Below are positions 57,600 through 64,000 of a stretch of DNA of 64,000 nucleotides, in pieces. Numbering within the stretch: position 1 is the stretch's first letter; every line of letters starts with the position of its first letter. This DNA is from Coprobacter tertius. Lineage in GTDB: Bacteria > Bacteroidota > Bacteroidia > Bacteroidales > Coprobacteraceae. A program made the translations under genes and the position numbers. A model generated the notes under the pieces. It did not search any database and was not told the origin of the DNA. It saw only the letters and a list, made by a program, of their open reading frames with translations. The DNA is taken from the NCBI RefSeq assembly GCF_024330105.1, contig NZ_JANDHW010000007.1:1-64000 (forward strand), read 5' to 3'.

Positions 57600-58694
57600 T
57601 TACAAATAATTTATCGGGTTTGTTTCTACCTTTGTATAATAAGTTGCAAATGTAGGGAATTTTTTTGTAATAATATCAGAAAAAATATCTTTTGTATATT
57701 GTTCACTCTCATAATGCCCCAACTCTGCTAATAAAATATTTTCATCATTTCCAAAATAATCATGATACTTTATTTCGCCCGTAATAAATACGTCGGCATT
57801 CGAATTTATCGCATCTTTCATCAAAAAAGAACCAGCGCCTCCACATAAAGCAATACGCCTAACAGTCGGTTTTAATATGCGAGAGTGTTTGAGACAAGTT
57901 AGCGAAAACAGTGTTTTTAGTTTTTTCAAAAACTGAATAGTATCCATTTCTTCTGGCAAATCACCGATTACACCACTCCCGGCTTTTTGCCATGAATTCT
58001 GTAATTCAATAATATCGAAAGCCGGTTCTTCATAAGGATGAGAAGATAGTAAGGCCTTAATTACCGTTGTTTTCTTAAAGTCAGGCAATATCATTTCTAA
58101 CCTTACCTCTTTCTCGGTATGCTCTGTTCCTATATAACCACAAAAAGGATGACTACTCTCTCCCGCCCTAAATGTACCATATCCCTCACTTGTAAAGCTG
58201 CATCGATCATAATTACCTATCGATCCCGCACCGGCGTCATACATTGCATTTTTTACCTGATCGACCTGTTCTAACGGGACAAAAGTAACGATCTTCAATA
58301 ATCGATTTTCTAAAGGAGATAATATTTTATTATTAGTAAGGCCTATTTTCTCCGCAATTTTATCGTTTACCCCATAAAAAGCATTATCAAGATTGGTATG
58401 AGCCGCATAAATGGTAATATCATTCTTAATCGCTTTTATAACGATTCTTTCGATATATCCGTTACCCGTTATTGCTTTCAATCCTTTGAACAATAACGGA
58501 TGATGAGATATAACCAAATTTATCCCTAACGAAATCGCTTCATCTATTACCTCTTCGGTAACATCGATACATAGCAAAGCACTGTTACATTCTCGATTAA
58601 CACTTCCTATCTGAACGCCAGCATTATCATAATTTTCTTGCAACGAACGAGGCGCGACTTCTTCTATCGAATTTATTATTTCAGAAACTTTCAT
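57600..58694 (-). CDS. Nif3-like dinuclear metal-centre protein (YbgI/YqfO type)
   Basis: A 364-residue protein. Two Nif3 halves flank an inserted CutA1-like/PII-like domain (about 130-230, KIVTFVPLEQVDQVKNAMYDAGAGSIG), the YqfO form. Metal ligands lie in VISHHPLLFKGLK, AAHTNLDNA and AELGHYESEQY. Forms hexamers with a di-metal centre; enzymatic role uncertain (GTP cyclohydrolase I type 2 is an old label of weak standing). It starts 4 nt after aspS ends and is followed by the zinc-ribbon gene after 4 nt: a tight three-gene operon. Confidence 0.93.
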   Translation of the reverse strand: MKVSEIINSIEEVAPRSLQENYDNAGVQIGSVNRECNSALLCIDVTEEVIDEAISLGINLVISHHPLLFKGLKAITGNGYIERIVIKAIKNDITIYAAHTNLDNAFYGVNDKIAEKIGLTNNKILSPLENRLLKIVTFVPLEQVDQVKNAMYDAGAGSIGNYDRCSFTSEGYGTFRAGESSHPFCGYIGTEHTEKEVRLEMILPDFKKTTVIKALLSSHPYEEPAFDIIELQNSWQKAGSGVIGDLPEEMDTIQFLKKLKTLFSLTCLKHSRILKPTVRRIALCGGAGSFLMKDAINSNADVFITGEIKYHDYFGNDENILLAELGHYESEQYTKDIFSDIITKKFPTFATYYTKVETNPINYL

Positions 58695-58698
58695 CCGT

Positions 58699-60459
58699 TT
58701 ATTTTGCGTCTTTCAGGTCGAGTTTCAACTGCAATTCTTCAAGTTGCGAATCGTCGATAATAGATGGCGCTCCACTCATAACATCCCTACCTGAATTATT
58801 TTTGGGAAATGCAATACAATCACGAATAGAATCAAGCCCTGCAAACAAAGATACAAAACGGTCGAGACCGAAAGCCAGTCCTCCATGAGGAGGTGCCCCA
58901 TATTTGAAAGCATCCATTAAGAACCCAAACTGATAATGAGCTTTTTCTTCAGTAAATCCTAATACCTTGAACATCTTATCCTGAAGTTCACCATCGTGAA
59001 TACGAATCGATCCACCACCCAATTCTACACCATTGAATACCATGTCGTATGCGTTTGCTCTTACTTTACCGGGATCGGTATCAAGTAAAGGTATATCTTC
59101 TTCTTTTGGAGACGTAAAAGGATGATGCATAGCATAATAGCGTTGTGTATCTTCATCCCACTCAAGTAATGGAAAATCAACCACCCATAAAGGTGCGAAT
59201 TTATTTTTATCCCGTAATCCCAAACGACTTCCCATCTCAAGACGAAGCTCACCTAAAGCTTTTTGTGTCTTCAACCTATTTCCAGCAAGAATCAGCATAA
59301 GATCTCCCGGTTTTGCTCCGAAACGGTCTGCCCAGGATTTCAACTCTTCTTGCGTATAAAATTTATCAACAGATGATTTAAGTGTCCCATCGGCATCATA
59401 ACGCACATATACTAACCCTTTTGCCCCTATTTGAGGACGTTTTACAAAATCGGTCAATCCATCGATTTGTTTACGGGTATAATTAGCACATCCTTCGGCA
59501 CATATTCCTGCAACATATTCGGAACTATCAAATACGACAAAATCTTTACCGGAAGTCAAATCCTTTATTTCCACAAACTTCATTCCGAAACGAATATCCG
59601 GTTTATCGCTTCCGTAATATTTCATCGCATCTGCCCAAGTCATACGTGGGAAAGGTTCTGTAAAGTCTATATTTTTTATTTGTTTAAACAGATGCTTAGT
59701 CATTCCTTCGAATATATTCAGCACATCTTCTTGTTCGACAAAAGACATTTCACAATCGATCTGTGTAAATTCTGGCTGGCGATCGGCCCTTAAATCTTCA
59801 TCTCGAAAACATTTCGCAATCTGGAAGTAACGGTCGAATCCGGCTACCATAAGCAATTGTTTGAATGTTTGCGGTGACTGAGGCAATGCATAGAATTCCC
59901 CCGGATTCATTCTCGATGGAACGACAAAATCCCTTGCCCCTTCAGGTGTGGACTTTATTAAAATCGGCGTCTCAATTTCTAAGAAGTTATGTTCGTCAAG
60001 ATAGCGACGTACTTCAAAAGTCATTTTATGACGTAATTCGATATTCTTCTTTACACAGTTTCTTCTCAAATCAAGGTACCGGTATTGCATTCTCAAATCA
60101 TCCCCCCCGTCACTTTCATCTTCTATAGTAAATGGTGGTATTTCAGCAGAATGAAGTATATTTAACCCAGTAACTATAATCTCTATCTCACCAGTAGGGA
60201 TATGAGCATTCTTATTGGATCGTTCTTTCACAACTCCGGTCGTTTGAATTACATATTCGCGGCCCAGTTTATTAGCTTTTTCGCATAATTCAGCATTAAC
60301 ATCCTGATTAAAAACCAACTGTGTTATTCCATAACGATCGCGAATATCCACAAATGTCATTCCTCCCATTTTACGGGTACGTTGTACCCACCCTGCTAAA
60401 GTAACGGTTTTATTTACATCCGAAAGACGTAATTCGCCGCAAGTTTGTGTTCTGAACAT
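58699..60459 (-). CDS. aspS: aspartyl-tRNA synthetase
   Basis: A 586-residue class II synthetase. An OB-fold anticodon domain ([26 protein letters not shown]), motif 2 region [23 protein letters not shown], the bacterial GAD insert (about 290-410), and motif 3 [16 protein letters not shown] near 530 are clear. The size marks the bacterial type. Whether it also charges tRNA-Asn cannot be determined from sequence alone. First gene of the operon with the Nif3-like and zinc-ribbon genes. Confidence 0.96.
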   Translation of the reverse strand: MFRTQTCGELRLSDVNKTVTLAGWVQRTRKMGGMTFVDIRDRYGITQLVFNQDVNAELCEKANKLGREYVIQTTGVVKERSNKNAHIPTGEIEIIVTGLNILHSAEIPPFTIEDESDGGDDLRMQYRYLDLRRNCVKKNIELRHKMTFEVRRYLDEHNFLEIETPILIKSTPEGARDFVVPSRMNPGEFYALPQSPQTFKQLLMVAGFDRYFQIAKCFRDEDLRADRQPEFTQIDCEMSFVEQEDVLNIFEGMTKHLFKQIKNIDFTEPFPRMTWADAMKYYGSDKPDIRFGMKFVEIKDLTSGKDFVVFDSSEYVAGICAEGCANYTRKQIDGLTDFVKRPQIGAKGLVYVRYDADGTLKSSVDKFYTQEELKSWADRFGAKPGDLMLILAGNRLKTQKALGELRLEMGSRLGLRDKNKFAPLWVVDFPLLEWDEDTQRYYAMHHPFTSPKEEDIPLLDTDPGKVRANAYDMVFNGVELGGGSIRIHDGELQDKMFKVLGFTEEKAHYQFGFLMDAFKYGAPPHGGLAFGLDRFVSLFAGLDSIRDCIAFPKNNSGRDVMSGAPSIIDDSQLEELQLKLDLKDAK

Positions 60460-60667
60460 TATGTATTCTTTTAGTTTTATTCAATAAATTCTGATTTAAA
60501 AATGAGCAAATATTTCGCAAAATTAAAACAAAAGATCATTAATACAACAATGTTAAGACAGATTTTTACATTATATATTCACAATAATCAAATGCCAAAA
60601 CCAATGTGATTTTTATTTTACAAAAATACATGTTTATGCCTTTTAATAGCATAAAAAATTAGGCATT

Positions 60668-61258
60668 TTATTTTTCGAGCATTATCATATAAAAATCATC
60701 ATTTTCTACGGCTTCATATACACTCAATCCGAAAGCCCTAAAAATACGACATTGCTCGTTGACCTCGATTAAAACATCTGATGCGACCCTTTCATCGATA
60801 TTTTTATGCATTTTGTTGAGTTCATTCCTACTCTGAGAATGAGCTATGAGTAACCGCCCTCCCTCTTTTAAATTTTTTCTTACCAACCTACGCATAGTTT
60901 CAGACTTACGCTGTAAATGCGGGAAGACCGAATATAAAATAATATGATCGAAAATACCTTCGATAACATCCCGTTCGATGTCAGCAATACAAAAATTCGT
61001 AAATTTATCAGCCTTAAATTTTTCTCGGGCAACAGATATCATTCCTGAAGAATTATCTATCCCTAATATTTTCCCTCGTGCATTAATTTCCCGAATAAAA
61101 GGGATCAGTACGCCTGTACCTGTACCTACATCGAGAATTTTGTCACCAGGACTCATATCGAGGTATCCAAGTAAAGAGCGTATTTTCCCGGCGTCATGTT
61201 CACACATCTGATCCCATTGGTGACATACCGAATCAAAAAAATATCTTTTCTCAGACAT
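60668..61258 (-). CDS. class I SAM-dependent methyltransferase next to hyp genes
   Basis: A 196-residue protein with ILDVGTGTGVL (41-51), GIDNSSGMI as SAM acidic loop, and a UbiE-type fold. The start overlaps hypB by 8 nt, so it belongs to the hyp operon. N-terminal HQWDQMCEHDAGKIRSLL is typical of the UbiE/COQ5-like Methyltransf_11 group. In some bacteria such a gene sits beside nickel maturation or metal-uptake genes; the substrate is unknown. A weak stem (60636-60666) lies after its end. Confidence 0.82.
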   Translation of the reverse strand: MSEKRYFFDSVCHQWDQMCEHDAGKIRSLLGYLDMSPGDKILDVGTGTGVLIPFIREINARGKILGIDNSSGMISVAREKFKADKFTNFCIADIERDVIEGIFDHIILYSVFPHLQRKSETMRRLVRKNLKEGGRLLIAHSQSRNELNKMHKNIDERVASDVLIEVNEQCRIFRAFGLSVYEAVENDDFYMIMLEK

Positions 61259-62009
61259 AATTTTTTTTCATTAAATGCTGTAAATAATCACACCATTCTT
61301 CCATTCCATCACCTTTAGAAGCTGAAATTTCAAAAAACTTCAGCCTTGGATTTATTTTTAAAGCATTATTTCTAATTCTTTCAATATCACTGTCCACATA
61401 AGGAAGTAGATCGATTTTATTGATGATGCAAATATCTGCACTTTCAAACATATAAGGATATTTAAGCGGTTTATCATCTCCTTCGGTAACACTAATTACC
61501 ACAATGCGTTCTTTTTCACCCAGATCAAATAATGCCGGGCATACAAGATTTCCCACATTCTCGATAAACAACAAGGACCTTCCCTGTGGATTAAGTTCAT
61601 GAAGAGCTTTATGCACCATAGAAGCATCGAGATGGCAACCGTTTTGAGTATTAATTTGTAAACAAGGTACTCCTGTCGCTTTTATTCGGTCGGTATCATT
61701 TGTCGTTTGCTGATCTCCTTCTATAACATATAAAGGCAATTTATCCTTTAACAACATAAATGTACGTTCAAGCAAAGTTGTTTTACCCGAACCCGGCGAA
61801 CTGACCAAATTAAAGCAAATAATCTCTTTTGCTTCAAAATAACCTCTATTTCGTTCAGCGGCAAGATTATTTTTTGATAATATATCCTGCTCTACTCTAT
61901 GTATTCTTTCATGCTCGTGATGATGATCATGGGCTATTCCCATACGATGCATTTCTTCGTGACTCAATCCCTCATGGGAATCATGGTCGCAACCACATGT
62001 TGTACACAT
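61251..62009 (-). CDS. hypB: hydrogenase nickel insertion GTPase HypB
   Basis: 252 residues. The N-terminus carries the high-affinity nickel motif CTTCGC (Cys2, Cys5, Cys7) and a His-rich stretch HDHHHEHERIH (27-37), which can store nickel. The GTPase has P-loop VSSPGSGKTT (69-78), a metal-site Cys-His pair in TQNGCHLDASM, and NKIDLLPY. With HypA it inserts Ni into [NiFe]-hydrogenase. It is 20 nt after hypA; the methyltransferase gene overlaps its end. Confidence 0.95.
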   Translation of the reverse strand: MCTTCGCDHDSHEGLSHEEMHRMGIAHDHHHEHERIHRVEQDILSKNNLAAERNRGYFEAKEIICFNLVSSPGSGKTTLLERTFMLLKDKLPLYVIEGDQQTTNDTDRIKATGVPCLQINTQNGCHLDASMVHKALHELNPQGRSLLFIENVGNLVCPALFDLGEKERIVVISVTEGDDKPLKYPYMFESADICIINKIDLLPYVDSDIERIRNNALKINPRLKFFEISASKGDGMEEWCDYLQHLMKKNYV

Positions 62010-62029
62010 TTCTTTTCTTAATTATATTA

Positions 62030-62371
62030 TTATTCTACTAATAAAGATTTCACTCTCATTTCACGTCCCTTTATCAATTCTGATCCATAAGAATGGCATT
62101 TCGGACAAGCTGAAAACAGTGTGTCGGGAACATATTCGTTATGGCACGCTCTACAATAAGCTAAAGGAACAATCTCTTTCAGTTCTATCCGGGCTCCATC
62201 CAGCACACTGTTTTTCATGGCAATATTTAATGAAAATAACAACGCATCTTTATCGACACCGGACATTTTCCCAATTTCGAGTTCTATTTCTTTTATGGTT
62301 TCAGCATTGCTTTTTTTAGCTTCTTCCTTTGCTATATCCACAATACTCAAGGCAATAGATAATTCGTGCAT
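62030..62371 (-). CDS. hypA: hydrogenase nickel insertion protein HypA
   Basis: A 113-residue protein. MHELSIALSI with His2 is the nickel site; zinc binds Cys73, Cys76, Cys89, Cys92 (CRAC, CPKC). It delivers Ni to the hydrogenase large subunit with HypB. Its start lies 25 nt inside hypF, suggesting translational coupling. Confidence 0.95.
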   Translation of the reverse strand: MHELSIALSIVDIAKEEAKKSNAETIKEIELEIGKMSGVDKDALLFSLNIAMKNSVLDGARIELKEIVPLAYCRACHNEYVPDTLFSACPKCHSYGSELIKGREMRVKSLLVE

Positions 62372-64000
62372 AATTTATTAAAATTAGTATTATTAACTGC
62401 CGATGCAATCGCCAACTGACCTACAGGAATACCTGCATCATTACAAGGCACCGAGGAAGGCAAATAAACCTTAATATTACAATTCTTTATCTTTTTAAGT
62501 AACAGGTCGCACAAAATTTTGTTCTGAAAAACCCCTCCGCTTAACACAACCGTACTAATATTTTCTTTTTGAGAAATTCGTAATATATTTATATTCAATA
62601 CTTTTGTTAAAGTATTATGAAACATTGATGCTAACATTTTTTCAGAAATACCTTTTTCATAGTCTTCACATAATCGCTTTATCAACCACCGAAAATCAAA
62701 ACCCGATTCAGTATTATCGATATGATAACTTGCATTACAATTTGCGTCAGCCACCTGCTCAAGGGATATTGCCGCCTCGGACGAATAGCTATTCATATCA
62801 CAAATGCCAAGCAATGAAGATACTGCATCGAATAATCTTCCTGCACCAGAAGAAAGAGGACAATTCACATTATGATCTATCATATTTTCCATAAAAGCTA
62901 TTCGATCGCGTCCTATCCTCCTTACAAATTTTTCTGGATAACAAGTTCCTTTTTCACCGGGAATATGCAACATGGAAACAACCATTCTCCAAGGTTCTCG
63001 TATAGCTGCGTCCCCTCCAGGTAAAGGAAGATACGAAAAATGAGACAAACGTTCGTAACTTATTCGATCGCATTTCATGATTTCTCCTCCCCATACACAT
63101 CCGTCATCTCCATATCCGGTACCATCAAGGCATACCGATAATACAGGATTCTTCAATCTGTATTCAACCATTACGCTTACTGCATGAGCATGATGATGTT
63201 GAATTTTTATAATAGGAATATTCATTTGAGATGCCATATTTTCAGCCCATTGTGTCGATGCATAATCGGGGTGCATATCAGCAGCTATACAACGAGGCGA
63301 AAATTTAAATAGTTGTTGAAAATGACTAAAAGCCTCGTCCCTAAAATCTCGATTTGCAATACGTTTCTGATCACCAAGATACTGGCTCAAGATAATTTCT
63401 TTTCCTTTTCCTATGGCAAATGCCCCTATCTGCTCAGCTCCAGTAGCCAGTATACCCTCGGTTTCATTAATATTCTCCAATGGTTCGGGAGTATACCCCC
63501 TCGCTCTTCTTATTATACGTGGCATACCATCTATTACATGGGTAACCGAATCATCGGAACGATTAAATATTTTTCTGTTATGGTCGAGAATAAAATCACA
63601 TTTTCCTATAAAATCAGAAAAAGCTTTATCATTATCTTTAACAATAGGTTCACCGTAAAGATTCCCACTTGTAACCACAATTGCACGAGATGGCAACTTA
63701 GATAGTAAGTCGTAGTGTATAAGCATATAAGGAAGCATTACTCCCAGCGTACTATAAGTACCATTTATTTCTGTGGTCAATTTCTTTTTTTCCGATAACA
63801 ATACAATTGGTCTTCTCCACGATTTCAACAAGCTCTGTTCTTCCTTGTTAACCCACACAAATTTTTCAAGAATAGAATCATCTCCAATCATCACTATAAA
63901 AGGTTTACGGGGCCTATTCTTTAATTTTCTCAATTTTACGATTGCTTTCTTATGTAGAGCATCACAAATAATACTATAACCACCGATTCCTTTTAAAGCT
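62347..64000 (-). CDS. hypF: carbamoyltransferase HypF (5' end beyond the window)
   Basis: The frame stays open to the right edge (LKGIGGYSIICDALHKKAIVKLRKLK before the first internal Met), so the start is outside; about 550 residues of roughly 750 are present. Seen here: part of the YrdC-like domain (KNRPRKPFIVMIGD, RPIVLLSEKK, VVTSGNLYGEPIV) and the Kae1-like carbamoyltransferase with IKIQHHHAHAVSVM (metal His), CLDGTGYGDDGCVWGGE and VVLSGGVFQNKIL. The acylphosphatase and zinc-finger domains lie outside. HypF makes the cyanide ligand of [NiFe]-hydrogenase from carbamoyl phosphate; HypE, HypC and HypD are not in the window. Confidence 0.94.
   Translation of the reverse strand, partial: ALKGIGGYSIICDALHKKAIVKLRKLKNRPRKPFIVMIGDDSILEKFVWVNKEEQSLLKSWRRPIVLLSEKKKLTTEINGTYSTLGVMLPYMLIHYDLLSKLPSRAIVVTSGNLYGEPIVKDNDKAFSDFIGKCDFILDHNRKIFNRSDDSVTHVIDGMPRIIRRARGYTPEPLENINETEGILATGAEQIGAFAIGKGKEIILSQYLGDQKRIANRDFRDEAFSHFQQLFKFSPRCIAADMHPDYASTQWAENMASQMNIPIIKIQHHHAHAVSVMVEYRLKNPVLSVCLDGTGYGDDGCVWGGEIMKCDRISYERLSHFSYLPLPGGDAAIREPWRMVVSMLHIPGEKGTCYPEKFVRRIGRDRIAFMENMIDHNVNCPLSSGAGRLFDAVSSLLGICDMNSYSSEAAISLEQVADANCNASYHIDNTESGFDFRWLIKRLCEDYEKGISEKMLASMFHNTLTKVLNINILRISQKENISTVVLSGGVFQNKILCDLLLKKIKNCNIKVYLPSSVPCNDAGIPVGQLAIASAVNNTNFNKLCTNYLLP

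Noticed and set aside
60636-60666. hairpin between aspS and the methyltransferase with a T-rich plus-strand tail
   Set aside because: Only 6 bp, with no plus-strand gene or promoter before it, and no T-run on the minus strand where the methyltransferase ends.
1-64000. CRISPR arrays, insertion sequences, prophage or integrative element ends
   Set aside because: No spaced repeat array, transposase, integrase or matched flanking repeats at the two tRNA genes were seen.

Overview
The window is a chromosomal stretch of an AT-rich member of the Bacteroidetes, most likely order Bacteroidales. I infer this from the Bacteroidetes-type promoters (-7 box TAnnTTTG, in the best cases with TTG about 17-20 nt upstream), the scarcity of Shine-Dalgarno motifs, a secreted DUF3863/3864-type protein otherwise familiar from gut Bacteroidales, and gene pairs typical of the group (gyrA with a TPR protein, phenylacetate-CoA ligase with an ACT protein). 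I cannot name the genus. There is no prophage, IS element, CRISPR array or rRNA operon. Most of the window is core genome, and the interest lies in regulatory layout and a few accessory loci.

Layout. 1-4.8 kb: the 5' part of a tRNA-Lys gene, a DUF2461 protein, mutS2, a Bax-inhibitor-1-like membrane protein and a small unknown protein. 5-12.6 kb: an acyltransferase, queD-queE for 7-deazaguanine synthesis, glnS, a TPR protein whose putative promoter lies in the loop of the preceding terminator, a secreted DUF3863-type protein, and the frameshifted remains of a lipoprotein resembling 6-bladed beta-propeller proteins. 12.6-18.5 kb: a complete biotin operon on the minus strand, bioB-bioA-bioF-bioG-bioC-bioD, preceded by a 108-residue leader gene whose stop codon is one base from a terminator hairpin just ahead of bioB. 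18.6-22.4 kb: a BamE-like periplasmic protein, murB, a metallo-beta-lactamase-fold hydrolase, a double-CDGSH iron-sulfur protein and tRNA-Pro. 22.4-29.5 kb (minus): an acyl-CoA synthetase / phenylacetate-CoA ligase / ACT / xpt operon, a small unknown gene and a two-component system.

29.7-42.4 kb: lepA, nhaA, asnB, a TlpA-like lipoprotein, a LolE-like permease with an aminotransferase, a small membrane protein, smpB, and a THUMP-like methyltransferase. 41.1-45 kb: a TPR protein and gyrA. 45.2-50 kb: clpC and htpG, with an 18-bp perfect palindrome in the gyrA-clpC divergent region. 50-53.8 kb: metY-type sulfhydrylase, pyrK-pyrD and an XRE regulator. After a gene-poor stretch of about 0.5 kb come holA, AMP nucleosidase, an orphan restriction-enzyme-type nuclease domain, then aspS-Nif3-zinc-ribbon protein. 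The window ends inside a hydrogenase maturation operon, hypF-hypA-hypB followed by a methyltransferase.

I found no wholly new system. The strongest candidates for undescribed biology are the bioB leader/terminator arrangement, the promoter nested in a terminator loop, and the gyrA-clpC palindrome. All similarity statements come from reading the sequence and recalling the families; no search was run.
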